A stretch of DNA of 40,361 bases from positions 1 through 40,361 of the forward strand of contig JBJEQG010000138.1 of the NCBI GenBank assembly GCA_051881635.1, read 5' to 3'. This document shows positions 30,517-38,608 of this stretch, piece by piece. The number at the start of each line of letters is the position of its first letter. Position 1 is the first letter of the stretch. The position numbers and the translations under genes were made by a program. The notes under the pieces are model-generated. The model saw nothing but the letters and a program-made list of their open reading frames with translations, was not told where the DNA came from and searched no databases. Origin of the DNA: JBJEQG01 sp051881635. GTDB taxonomy: Bacteria; Bacillota; Clostridia; Oscillospirales; Acutalibacteraceae.

Positions 30517-31032
30517 TTAATACCCAAAAGCATAATTGACATAAGTGTCTACATTTGTAGTACAGTTAGCTTGTTTGACTTGTTTACATGTAACAAGAAT
30601 ATGTCCTTCTTTAATAGCATTAACAGATGTTTGGTTTGAGATAGTTATAAGTGAAGAATCATCAAATGTTTCTTCACCTAAATCACAAAGTGTAACAGTC
30701 TTTCCATCATTGCCCAAAAAACTTATTGCGATTTTTACTGTCGCTGTAAGACCAGTACCTGCTCGTACCTTAACCCATTCGTATGAATTATGAAATAGGC
30801 TTGCTTGATAATAATTTCCAGCTCTACATTGTATATAAGTTAGAGGCATAGTAAGTAATTTATCCTTATCAATCAATCGACATTCAGGGGTTGAACCAAG
30901 AGATACCGAAATTTCTTTGCTGTCAATATTGGTTGTACAGCTAGCATAAGTTGCAAATGCTGTAAGAGCGGGAACAGATGCGACTGCGGCAAGGGCAAAA
31001 ACACTTGCAATGAGTTTGGCTTTGATTTTCAT
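30517..31032 (-). CDS. secreted six-cysteine protein, unknown
   Basis: 171 residues from ATG 31032, seven bases after AGAGGTC; an in-frame ATG at 31065 lacks a ribosome site. A Sec signal peptide (about 1-27, ending TAFA) leaves a mature domain of about 144 residues, beta-rich, with Cys at 32, 51, 69, 116, 149 and 157. The motif CTTN occurs near both ends of the mature chain (SCTTNID at 31-37, NCTTNVD at 156-162), which might bring the ends together by disulfide. No lipobox, sorting signal or enzyme motif. It does not match lactococcin 972 or other bacteriocins I know. First gene after the promoter at 31107-31135, leading into the two paralogues and probably the transporter. Confidence 0.75.
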   Translation of the reverse strand: MKIKAKLIASVFALAAVASVPALTAFATYASCTTNIDSKEISVSLGSTPECRLIDKDKLLTMPLTYIQCRAGNYYQASLFHNSYEWVKVRAGTGLTATVKIAISFLGNDGKTVTLCDLGEETFDDSSLITISNQTSVNAIKEGHILVTCKQVKQANCTTNVDTYVNYAFGY

Positions 31033-31106
31033 ACAAAAGACCTCTTTTTTTAAAAAATTCAGCAATTATTTAACATTTCATACATTTAAACAACCACTGT
31101 GAGTTA

Positions 31107-31193
31107 ATAGTACTACTATTTGACAAAATTTTCAATAGTAAAACTTCACAAACATATATAATTTGATTCGGTGATATTAACCAAATTTCACAC
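31107..31193 (-). promoter_or_regulatory. promoter A with conserved 58-base upstream element
   Basis: On the reverse strand: TTGAAA (31135-31130), 17-base spacer, TACTAT (31112-31107), about 75 bases before the secreted-protein gene. Directly upstream of the -35, 31136-31193 matches 32030-32087 at 53 of 58 positions, all differences being transitions. Within it TGTGAA (TTCACA on the forward strand at 31145 and 31187) occurs twice, 42 bases apart. It is probably an activator or repressor site shared by both promoters. Confidence 0.75.
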
Positions 31194-31228
31194 CTTAAAT
31201 CTTCCTTACTTTTTTCTGAATATATCGT
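31174..31228 (+). repeat. 55-base exact repeat, left flank of the gap
   Basis: Identical over exactly 55 bases to 31329-31383 on the other side of the N-run. It contains part of the conserved upstream element and the last codons and stop (31206-31208) of a paralogue 3-like gene. This is the signature of two contig ends sharing one k-mer. Confidence 0.95.
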
Positions 31229-31328
31229 NNNNNNNNNNNNNNNNNNNNNNNNNNNNNNNNNNNNNNNNNNNNNNNNNNNNNNNNNNNNNNNNNNNNNNNN
31301 NNNNNNNNNNNNNNNNNNNNNNNNNNNN
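31229..31328. other. assembly gap of 100 N
   Basis: Exactly 100 N, the usual placeholder for unknown length. Because both flanks carry the same 55 bases, the true distance may be zero with one copy to be removed, or extra tandem gene copies may be missing. Reading frames crossing it have no meaning. Confidence 0.98.
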
Positions 31329-31383
31329 ATATTAACCAAATTTCACACCTTAAATCTTCCTTACTTTTTTCTGAATATATCGT
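31329..31383 (+). repeat. 55-base exact repeat, right flank of the gap
   Basis: Second copy of 31174-31228. The stop codon of lipoprotein paralogue 3 (31361-31363) lies within it. Confidence 0.95.
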
Positions 31384-31915
31384 CCTCAAAGGAGGTCATA
31401 TTGGACATTATAATCAATGAGCCGTCAGTATCAAGAGTGATTTCAAAATAATAATCATCGTCTGTACCGTCAATATGGGTATATAAGGTGTCGTATTCTT
31501 CGTCTGCAATATCATAAACATAAAATTTACAAGGGTTGTCAACAAACTGTTTTGTCAGGTTGATGGAGTTTTCATATATCTCTGTGTAATACGCTATATT
31601 TTTATCAATCAAATCAGGCTTTCCGGCGGCATTTCCGTCAAGGGCATGTTTGTAAATCATTGTTTCCGTAATATAATTTTGCAGTTGTGCGATATATCTT
31701 TCCGTTTTTTCTTTGGAAAACTGTATCATGCAGGTTTGATAATAAGACCCGTCCGTAGCACTTTCATTTTTAATATCTGATATAGTAAAAGTGACATCAT
31801 TATCCCAATCCAAATAATAAGTGCCAGCTTCAAGTGATTTAGAGGAAGAACAGGAAGTACAAAATAAAGCAATCAAAACGGAACTGAACAAGAAAACAGT
31901 TTTATGAAATTTCAT
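31361..31915 (-). CDS. lipoprotein paralogue 3 of the ABC-linked family
   Basis: 184 residues. Lipobox CTSC follows a short signal peptide, with the lipidated Cys near residue 22. The fold signature is that of paralogues 1 and 2 but more diverged: AGTYYLDWDNDVTFTISDIKNE, YQTCMIQFSKE, a helical middle, VDNPCKFYVYDIADEEYDT, and an end in DIFRKK. Both shared cysteines are kept. Ribosome site GGGGGATTAA. It has its own promoter at 32001-32029. The coding end falls in the 55-base repeat next to the gap, but the frame is intact. Confidence 0.8.
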   Translation of the reverse strand: MKFHKTVFLFSSVLIALFCTSCSSSKSLEAGTYYLDWDNDVTFTISDIKNESATDGSYYQTCMIQFSKEKTERYIAQLQNYITETMIYKHALDGNAAGKPDLIDKNIAYYTEIYENSINLTKQFVDNPCKFYVYDIADEEYDTLYTHIDGTDDDYYFEITLDTDGSLIIMSNMTSFEDDIFRKK

Positions 31916-32000
31916 AATTTAATCCCCCAAAAATAACATATATAACATAATTTTTAATCATATTCAAAATTTATTTATTGAAAGTAAGTGCTGTGATTTT

Positions 32001-32087
32001 ATAATACTTCTATTTGGGAATTTTTTCAATAGTAAAACTTCACAAACATACATAATTCGACTTGGTGATATTAACTAAATTTCACAC
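32001..32087 (-). promoter_or_regulatory. promoter B with conserved 58-base upstream element
   Basis: On the reverse strand: TTGAAA (32029-32024), 17-base spacer, TATTAT (32006-32001), about 80 bases before paralogue 3. The upstream element at 32030-32087 is the counterpart of 31136-31193, placed at the same distance from the -35; TTCACA occurs at 32039 and 32081. Confidence 0.75.
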
Positions 32088-32103
32088 GCCGATATAAAAA
32101 GAA

Positions 32104-32131
32104 AAATCCCCGACAAAGCTGTCGGGGATTT
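32104..32131. terminator. terminator after ilvC
   Basis: A perfect 12-bp stem (32104-32115 with 32120-32131) and loop AAGC. The reverse-strand T-run lies at 32102-32106. It ends the ilv transcript before the lipoprotein locus. Confidence 0.85.
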
Positions 32132-32147
32132 CTTTTAAATTATGGAA

Positions 32148-33158
32148 TTAGTCAGCGTATTTGTTTTCTGTTGCGTTCCAAGAATACATCTTGCGGAGTT
32201 CTGCACCAACTTTTTCAAGCTGATGAGATGCTTTCAACTCACGAGTAGCGTTGAAGTGTGCACGACCGTTTTTGTTTTCAGCAATCCACTTTGTAGCAAA
32301 TGTACCGTCTTGGATTTCGTCCAAAACTTTCTTCATCTCAGCCTTTGTTTCAGGTGTGATGATACGCTTGCCGATTTCGTAATCGCCAAATTCTGCTGTA
32401 TCGGAGATAGAATATCTCATCATGGAGAAACCGCCTGTGTAAATCAGGTCAACAATGAGTTTCATCTCATGAATACACTCGAAGTATGCATTCTCAGGCG
32501 GATAACCAGCCTCAACGAGTGTTTCAAAACCAGCTTGCATCAAAGCTGTAACGCCGCCACAAAGAACAGCCTGTTCGCCAAAGAGGTCAGTTTCTGTTTC
32601 AATCTTGAATGTTGTTTCCATAACAGCGGCACGAGCTGCACCGATACCTGCACCGTAAGCCAAAGCGATGTCGAGGCAGTGACCTGTTGCGTCCTGATAT
32701 ACGGCAACGAGAGCCGGAGTACCCTTGCCCTCAACAAACTCGGAACGAACAGTATGACCCGGAGCTTTCGGAGCGATCATGAATACATCAACGCCCTTAG
32801 GCGGAACGATTTGTTTGAAATGAATGTTAAAGCCGTGAGCGAATGCGATTGCCTTGCCGTCTGTGAGGTTCGGAGCAATATCATTCTTGAATATATCAGC
32901 CTGCTTCTCATCAGGAGTAAGGATCATGATAACATCAGCTTTTTGTGTTGCTTCGGCTGTTGTATAAACCTCGAAACCAAGTTCCTTAACATGGTCCCAA
33001 CGCTTGCTGCCCTTGTAAAGACCGATAATAACATTAACGCCGCTGTCACGCAAATTCAAAGCGTGAGCGTGTCCCTGACTGCCGTAACCGATAATGGCAA
33101 CGGTCTTGCCTTTAAGCTGATTGATGTCACAATCTGCTTGATAATAAATCTTTGGCAT
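32148..33158 (-). CDS. ilvC: ketol-acid reductoisomerase
   Basis: A 336-residue class I enzyme, the second common step of valine and isoleucine synthesis (acetohydroxy acid to dihydroxy acid, with NADPH). NADPH site GYGSQGHAHALNLRDSG, then PDEKQ, AHGFNIHF and MIAPKAPGHTVR. The magnesium-site helix is in ETETDLFGEQAVLCGG, and the C-terminal knot holds CIHEMKLIVDLIYTGG. ATG 33158 is preferred; the in-frame TTG 33173 sits inside the ribosome site GGGGGT. Third gene of ilvB-ilvN-ilvC, 69 bases after ilvN. Confidence 0.97.
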   Translation of the reverse strand: MPKIYYQADCDINQLKGKTVAIIGYGSQGHAHALNLRDSGVNVIIGLYKGSKRWDHVKELGFEVYTTAEATQKADVIMILTPDEKQADIFKNDIAPNLTDGKAIAFAHGFNIHFKQIVPPKGVDVFMIAPKAPGHTVRSEFVEGKGTPALVAVYQDATGHCLDIALAYGAGIGAARAAVMETTFKIETETDLFGEQAVLCGGVTALMQAGFETLVEAGYPPENAYFECIHEMKLIVDLIYTGGFSMMRYSISDTAEFGDYEIGKRIITPETKAEMKKVLDEIQDGTFATKWIAENKNGRAHFNATRELKASHQLEKVGAELRKMYSWNATENKYAD

Positions 33159-33227
33159 TGAAAAGACCCCCAAAATAAAATTTAAAAAATATATATGAAA
33201 CCCACGAAATCATCGAAAAGAAAGTGC

Positions 33228-33701
33228 TTAACCTTTTTCAACGGCGACAGCACCTGTACGGACGATTTCTCGGATACCATACGGTTTTAACAAATCCGTC
33301 AATGTTTCAAAGCGTTCAGAAGTATCTGCAAACTGTAAGGTCATACTGTTTACGGATACATCTATAATTTTTGCGTCCATAAGTTCGGCAATTTTCATAA
33401 TATCCAAACGCTGTTTTGCAGGACAGTTCACTTTGATAAGTGAAAGTTCACGGCTGATAAATTCGCCCTGACGGTAGGTGCGAACTTTGATGACGGGGAT
33501 AACTTTGTTGAGCTGCTTTTCAAGCTGTTCAATCACATATTCATCACCGTCAGCCACAATAGTCATGCGTGAGATACGGCTATCCTCTGTCACGCCGACA
33601 ACCAAACTGTCAATATTAAAGCCACGGCGGGAGAACAATCCCGAAACTTTGGAAAGGACACCGGGGTGGTTCTCAACCGTAACGGAAAGTGTATATTTCA
33701 T
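33228..33701 (-). CDS. ilvN: acetolactate synthase regulatory (small) subunit
   Basis: A 157-residue regulatory subunit that gives valine feedback control to IlvB. The N-terminal ACT domain begins YTLSVTVENHPGVLSKVSGLFSRRGFNIDSL, the diagnostic opening, and the C-terminal half (LIKVNCPAKQRLDIMKIAELMDAKIIDV) is the second domain. Ribosome site AAGGAGG precedes ATG 33701. It lies 12 bases after ilvB. Confidence 0.96.
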   Translation of the reverse strand: MKYTLSVTVENHPGVLSKVSGLFSRRGFNIDSLVVGVTEDSRISRMTIVADGDEYVIEQLEKQLNKVIPVIKVRTYRQGEFISRELSLIKVNCPAKQRLDIMKIAELMDAKIIDVSVNSMTLQFADTSERFETLTDLLKPYGIREIVRTGAVAVEKG

Positions 33702-33713
33702 GGGATTTCCTCC

Positions 33714-35333
33714 TTAGTTGGAAGGTGTATCGGGGTGAACATCGCAAACAAGCAGAAACGGTTTGTCCGTTTCAAGCATACGCAAAACGGCTTGTTCCGC
33801 CTCAGCGTTTGTGGAGGCAAAAGCGGATTCTATACCGTAAGCCTCAGCAATCTTGCAGAAATCGGGAACATCGTCCAAAATTGTGATTACATGGTGTCCG
33901 TTATAAAGATTGTCTTGAAGTTCACGCACCATACCCAAACGCTTGTTTCGCATAACGATAATTTTAACACCTAAGTTGTTTTGTACAATCGTTGCCAATT
34001 CGTTGAGGCTCATTTGGAAAGAGCCGTCACCACAGACAGCGACAACATCACGGTCGGGACGAGCCTTTTTTGCACCCAAAGCGGCAGGAACGGAATAACC
34101 CATTGTTCCCATACCACCTGAGGTTAAGAAACGCCCGTTGTTAATTTTGTAATTGTTAGCACACCAAATTTGGTTTTGACCGACATCGGCAACCAAAACC
34201 GCTTTTGGACGGAGCATTGAGGAAAGTTTTCCGATAAAGCTGCGAGGTTCTACATAACCCTCAAATACAGGCGGCTCAGTGGAAAATTCGTTTTTCCATT
34301 GGTTAATGCGTTCAACCCATGCGTCAGGAGCATGAAAGTCAACCTTTTCGTTCATAGCGGTAATAATATTTTTCATATCGCCGACAATAGGAACTGTTGT
34401 TTTCATATTTTTGCCGATTTCGGCAGGGTCAACATCAATATGTATAACGGCGGCTTTTTCCGTAATTTGGTTTGGGGCGGCAACCGAGCGGTCACCAACT
34501 CTTGCACCACATAAAATCAACAAATCCGCCTCATGAATTGCTTTGTTAGCGGCTTTTTTGCCGTGTGAGCCGAGCATACCGCAGTACAGACGGTGGTCTG
34601 AGGGAATAACACCAATACCCATCATGGTAGAGATTAATGGTATATTAGCTTTTTCGGCAAATTCAACCAATCCAAGCTTTGCACCGGAAGAAAGAACACC
34701 GCCGCCCGCACAAATAAGAGGGCGTTGTGCTTTACGAATAAGTTCCATAGCCCGCTGAATTTGGAGCGGGTGTCCCTGTACGCTGGGCTTATAGCCGATA
34801 ATATCCGCTTTTTCGGGATAAGAGAAACTTTCAACTTTATTTTGTTGTATATCAATAGGAACATCAATGAGAACAGGACCGGGGCGTCCTGTTGTGGCAA
34901 TATGGAATGCCTCTTTGAACACACGAGCTAACTCATTGGTATCCTTAACTAAATAGCTGTGTTTAACAAACGGTTCACACGCTCCCGTAATATCTGCCTC
35001 TTGGAAAACATCTCTGCCGATGAGGTCACTGCGAACCTGTCCCGTAATTGCAATAATCGGGATAGAATCCATATAGGCAGTGGCAATACCTGTAATCAGG
35101 TTTGTTGCACCGGGACCTGAGGTAGCGACACAGACACCGACCGTTGTCAACGCTCTGGCGTAACCGCTGGCGGCATGGGCGGCATTTTGCTCTTGACGAA
35201 CCAAAACCGCCTCAATGTTGGAGGTATAAAGAGCGTCAAAGAAAGGGCAGATGGCAGCACCCGGATAGCCGAAGACGACAGAAACACCCTCGTTTTCAAG
35301 GCATTTTACCATTATTTCAGCACCGCTGATCAA
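33714..35333 (-). CDS. ilvB: acetolactate synthase catalytic (large) subunit
   Basis: A 539-residue thiamine diphosphate enzyme that joins two pyruvates (or pyruvate and 2-oxobutyrate). FGYPGAAICPFFDAL with the following EQNAAHAASGYARA (catalytic Glu), SGPGATNLITG, the FAD middle domain, and the ThDP signature GDGSFQM with its Asn about 25 residues on in MRNKRLGM. Start: AAAGGAG is 8 bases from TTG 35333, giving MISGAEIMVKCLENEG, the usual beginning; the longer frame from TTG 35363 starts upstream of the ribosome site. First gene of ilvBNC. Confidence 0.96.
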   Translation of the reverse strand: MISGAEIMVKCLENEGVSVVFGYPGAAICPFFDALYTSNIEAVLVRQEQNAAHAASGYARALTTVGVCVATSGPGATNLITGIATAYMDSIPIIAITGQVRSDLIGRDVFQEADITGACEPFVKHSYLVKDTNELARVFKEAFHIATTGRPGPVLIDVPIDIQQNKVESFSYPEKADIIGYKPSVQGHPLQIQRAMELIRKAQRPLICAGGGVLSSGAKLGLVEFAEKANIPLISTMMGIGVIPSDHRLYCGMLGSHGKKAANKAIHEADLLILCGARVGDRSVAAPNQITEKAAVIHIDVDPAEIGKNMKTTVPIVGDMKNIITAMNEKVDFHAPDAWVERINQWKNEFSTEPPVFEGYVEPRSFIGKLSSMLRPKAVLVADVGQNQIWCANNYKINNGRFLTSGGMGTMGYSVPAALGAKKARPDRDVVAVCGDGSFQMSLNELATIVQNNLGVKIIVMRNKRLGMVRELQDNLYNGHHVITILDDVPDFCKIAEAYGIESAFASTNAEAEQAVLRMLETDKPFLLVCDVHPDTPSN

Positions 35334-35362
35334 TCCAATCACTCCTTTCAAGTTTACATTCA

Positions 35363-35391
35363 ATTATAACATTCTTATGCATATTCGTCAA
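35363..35391 (-). promoter_or_regulatory. strong sigma-A promoter of ilvBNC
   Basis: On the reverse strand: TTGACG (35391-35386), 17-base spacer, TATAAT (35368-35363). The -35 overlaps the stop codon of the cytidylyltransferase gene. The leader is about 25 bases, so no T-box or leader peptide fits. Confidence 0.88.
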
Positions 35392-36128
35392 GTATCCCTT
35401 AAAAAACCTGTTTTTTGAAACCGTAATGATGTGTTATATTCTAACAAAGCTTTTGCAGTCGTCAAATCTTGCGGATAGGTGATTTTGATATTGCTTTCAC
35501 TTCCGTTTGTGAATTTTACACTTTTACCGCAAAGATAAAACAAACGGCTGACATCAGTTGCCGTTTGGCGTTGTTCGGGAGAAAGAGCGGCATAAACGCT
35601 TTCAAATATGTTAAGACGAAAGGTTTGGGGTGTTTGCAGCCGCAAAAGGTCGGAACGGTCGGGGAAAGAGCTGATTTGACCGTTAGGTGCAATTACCGTT
35701 GTATCAACGGCGGGAACAGCCGTACAGACCGCATCGTAATTTTGGATTTCACTCAAAGCGTCATCAATCATGTTGGGCGTTAAAAAGGGACGGGCGGCAT
35801 CATGGGAAATAATAACGCTGTTTTCGGGAGCATGACACAGTTTTTTTGCAGCGGAAAGAATATTCAAAAGTGTACCATTGCGGTCTTGACCGCCGTTTGT
35901 AATAATCAAACGCTGGGTATTATCAAAAAATTTTTCCCGATATTCCTCAACAAGCGGAATGTAATCTTTATGTGTTCCGACAATGACATAATCAATTTTA
36001 GGGTGTGCAAGAAAGACGGATAAACTGTAACAAAGAACAGGCTTTTCTTTCAAATACAAAAACTGCTTGGGCAAATTTCCGCCCAAGCGTGTTCCTGTAC
36101 CGCCTGCAACAACAGCGGCAATATTCAT
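35388..36128 (-). CDS. IspD/TarI-family cytidylyltransferase
   Basis: 246 residues from ATG 36128 (GGAGGATT upstream); the longer frame to 36170 has no ribosome site. The nucleotide-binding loop AGGTGTRLGGNLPKQFL, with Thr after GG and the NLPKQF form, is nearer to TarI (ribitol-5-phosphate cytidylyltransferase) than to IspD, where AAGxGxRM is usual. HDAARPFL and LLRLQTPQTF are shared by both. Placement downstream of a teichoic-acid-type exporter supports TarI or a related polyol-phosphate activity; IspD is not excluded. Last gene of the surface polymer operon. Confidence 0.85.
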   Translation of the reverse strand: MNIAAVVAGGTGTRLGGNLPKQFLYLKEKPVLCYSLSVFLAHPKIDYVIVGTHKDYIPLVEEYREKFFDNTQRLIITNGGQDRNGTLLNILSAAKKLCHAPENSVIISHDAARPFLTPNMIDDALSEIQNYDAVCTAVPAVDTTVIAPNGQISSFPDRSDLLRLQTPQTFRLNIFESVYAALSPEQRQTATDVSRLFYLCGKSVKFTNGSESNIKITYPQDLTTAKALLEYNTSLRFQKTGFLRDT

Positions 36129-36176
36129 AAATAATCCTCCAAAATGTGATTTTTGGTTTTTTGTCCCCAAACCCCA

Positions 36177-37469
36177 TTATTTATATTTTTCCTCTCGCTC
36201 CAACTCGATTTCGGCACGCTTTTTGAGGAATTTCTTATATTTGACGGCAAATATAAGAATGGCAACAATAATCGGTATCATTTCGCAAATTAAAATCAAA
36301 AGACTATGTTCTGTAGAGTCTGTTATACCTACAACAGTAACAACACATTTTTTTGAGATTTTATCATCAGGTGTTGAGAAGGTGATAGTTGCCGTACCTT
36401 CAACAAGAGCATTAAGTGTTTTGTTTTCGTCAACATAAACAACACTTTCATTGTCTGAGGTGATAACGATAGAGTCCTTATAAGCTTTACTTGACGGTGT
36501 TGTATTATAGTAGAGTGTTTTTTTATCTCCAAGTGTCATTGTCAAGGCAGTTCGCTCGATAGAAATAGCAGTAATGCCATTGGAAGAAATGGTTGTGTTC
36601 TTGTACATAATAACAAGGGTGCGGTCATTGATAACACAAGTAGCTTTTATGTCGCTATCCACAACACTGAGTGTGCCTGTTGCAATCGGTTCTGTTGAGG
36701 AGCGTTTCCGAACACTTACGCTGTATGTGTCGGACGGCAGATTATCAATATAAAATGTGCCTGTACTGTCTGTAAAAGAGGAATAAGTTTGATTTTTGCC
36801 ATAAATATTCAAAACAAGGTTGGGTTGAGGTGTTCCCTCAGTGTCATAAATAATACCGCTGACATTCTTTTTTCCAAGACTTGCGGTGGCCTCGCTTGTG
36901 ACTTTAACAATGCATTTTTGTGATACGGCAGAGCTGGCGGATTCAGCGGTAATGACGGCAATTCCGGTATTTAGGGCGTTGACTTTGCCCGAACTTGATA
37001 CTGTTGCAATAGATGTATCCGAGGAAAAATAAGATATGGAATTGTCTGTGCCGTCTGTTATGACTTTGGCGGAAAGCTGATGACTGTTGCCGGAAGAAAC
37101 AGTTATGGACTGTTCGGAAAGGATAACCTCTGTCGGTGAAATACCGTCTTTAACTTTTACGGTACAAACAGAGGTTAAACCGCTGTTGCTTTCCGCACGG
37201 ATAGATGTTGTACCTGTACCGACTGCACGAACGGTGCCGTTTTTGGATACCGTTGCAACCGATGTATCCGAAGAAACATAAGAAATTTGGGGGTTATCAT
37301 TATTGTAGACGGAACAGGTTAAAACATAGGATTGCCCGACAAAGAGCGTCAGATTTTCCCGACTGATAACTAATGCACCGTCTTCTGCCGTAACAGCAAC
37401 GGCAAAGAGCGACATAATCAGGGAAAAACAAAGTATCAATGAACAAATCTGTTTTTTCAAAATATTCAT
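36177..37469 (-). CDS. surface protein with bacterial Ig-like (BIG2) domains
   Basis: 430 residues. Signal peptide (about 1-27), two BIG2 domains (about 33-110 and 112-192, each with SSDTSVATVS or SSDTSIATVS and a closing Gly-Thr turn), a carboxypeptidase-regulatory-like beta domain (about 198-275, SGIIYDTEGTPQPNLVLNIYG), a third BIG2 (about 305-385), then a membrane helix (about 390-413) and a charged inside tail. Outward facing, tail-anchored. Its ATG overlaps the stop of the glycosyltransferase gene by 4 bases, so it is made with the polymer machinery; adhesive or structural role likely (inference). Confidence 0.88.
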   Translation of the reverse strand: MNILKKQICSLILCFSLIMSLFAVAVTAEDGALVISRENLTLFVGQSYVLTCSVYNNDNPQISYVSSDTSVATVSKNGTVRAVGTGTTSIRAESNSGLTSVCTVKVKDGISPTEVILSEQSITVSSGNSHQLSAKVITDGTDNSISYFSSDTSIATVSSSGKVNALNTGIAVITAESASSAVSQKCIVKVTSEATASLGKKNVSGIIYDTEGTPQPNLVLNIYGKNQTYSSFTDSTGTFYIDNLPSDTYSVSVRKRSSTEPIATGTLSVVDSDIKATCVINDRTLVIMYKNTTISSNGITAISIERTALTMTLGDKKTLYYNTTPSSKAYKDSIVITSDNESVVYVDENKTLNALVEGTATITFSTPDDKISKKCVVTVVGITDSTEHSLLILICEMIPIIVAILIFAVKYKKFLKKRAEIELEREEKYK

Positions 37470-38608
37470 TCCTTTCGGTCGGCAGTGAGGACAGGCTCGG
37501 TCGGCAGAGTGGGCGTGTAATAACCGATAATAACGGGTAAAGTCTGTTCAAGCCTGTATTTTTGAGGTAAAAAAGCATGAGCTTTCAAATGGGCATAAAG
37601 TGTTTTGTCAGCGGTTAATTTTTTAATGCTGTCGCATAGGGACTGAACATCGTTTAAGGGAAAAAGGAGTGCGTTTTCGCCGTTTGTCAGCAAATCGGTA
37701 TGCCCTTTGACGGCAGACGCCAAAACAGGTTTATGGCATAACAAAGCCTCCATAATGTTAAAAGGCAAACCCTCACCGCAACTTGCAGATAAAACGACAT
37801 CGGCGGTTTGATACAGCAGAGCAATATCTGATACTTGTCCAAGAAAACGCACCTGTCCAGACAGTTCCAAACTCTCTACCTTATCACGGTATAATTTTTC
37901 GTTGATACCCGTCCCCGCAAAAAGTACCTTAATATTTTTTGCCGCTGCACCAAGTGCTGACAAAGCGTCCAAAATTAAATTTTGATTTTTGCGGTTAGAC
38001 AATTCACCTACACAGGTAAAAACAAAATCTGTTGGAGCAATACTCAGACTTGATTTAAAACGGTCGATTTCAGCAGCGGAAACAGCTCGAAATCGTTCAG
38101 GACGCAAGCCCATGCCATATATATAATGTAGGTTTTTGCAAAAATGATATTTCTCTGCCAAATGAAGGTCCTCTTGATTCATAACCAGAAGGCAGTCAGT
38201 TATTTTAGCAACGGATTTTTCGCAGGCTATGTATAGTTTATTTTTGAGAGTTTTTTCTTCGTTAAACAAATAGCCGTGAGAAATATGTACAAGCCGTCCG
38301 AAAGAGGACGGACACATTCGGGCAGCAGTGCGTACCATAAAGCCCGTCAAGGTTGTATGCGTTGTGATAATATCATATTTTTCGTGTTTTAAAATTTCTG
38401 ATATGCGGAAAATATTTGAAATATTTTTGGGAGAGAAGATATTTTTTTCAAAAGGAATATTATAACATTGGTCACATAATAATGGCGGAAGTTCGCCTTG
38501 TGTCAGTACATCGACCTGAAAGCCATGTTGTTTATAGTATTCAAGATAGGGTATATGAAAATTTATAATATGAGAGGCACGGGAGGCACAAAACAAAATT
38601 TTTGTCAT
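37466..38608 (-). CDS. GT4-family glycosyltransferase
   Basis: 380 residues. N-terminal Rossmann opening KILFCASRASHIINFHIPYL, then a linker with YGMGLRPERF. The C-terminal Rossmann half has the donor-binding CVGELSNRKNQNLILDAL and the EGLPFNIMEAL motif of retaining GT4 enzymes. Cytoplasmic, acting at the membrane. The sugar and acceptor are not known; position after TagH-like and before the BIG2 and TarI-like genes points to a wall polymer or polysaccharide. ATG 38608 directly follows the stop codon of the ATPase gene. Confidence 0.92.
   Translation of the reverse strand: MTKILFCASRASHIINFHIPYLEYYKQHGFQVDVLTQGELPPLLCDQCYNIPFEKNIFSPKNISNIFRISEILKHEKYDIITTHTTLTGFMVRTAARMCPSSFGRLVHISHGYLFNEEKTLKNKLYIACEKSVAKITDCLLVMNQEDLHLAEKYHFCKNLHYIYGMGLRPERFRAVSAAEIDRFKSSLSIAPTDFVFTCVGELSNRKNQNLILDALSALGAAAKNIKVLFAGTGINEKLYRDKVESLELSGQVRFLGQVSDIALLYQTADVVLSASCGEGLPFNIMEALLCHKPVLASAVKGHTDLLTNGENALLFPLNDVQSLCDSIKKLTADKTLYAHLKAHAFLPQKYRLEQTLPVIIGYYTPTLPTEPVLTADRKE

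Noticed and set aside
30517..31032. Lactococcin 972-type bacteriocin with its ABC transporter
   Set aside because: Gene layout is reminiscent, but the secreted protein is about twice as long, cysteine-rich and lacks the family's sequence features; the permease is two separate genes.
31136..31193. LytTR-type direct repeats as the regulator site
   Set aside because: The repeated box is TGTGAA at 42-base spacing, not the usual repeats about 21 bases apart, and no LytTR regulator gene is in the window.
31070..31389. Reverse frames running across the N stretch
   Set aside because: They consist largely of N and of the duplicated contig end, so they are artefacts.
32142..33161. Forward frame of 339 codons antisense to ilvC
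   Set aside because: It mirrors ilvC; Cys-rich, unlikely composition and no ribosome site.
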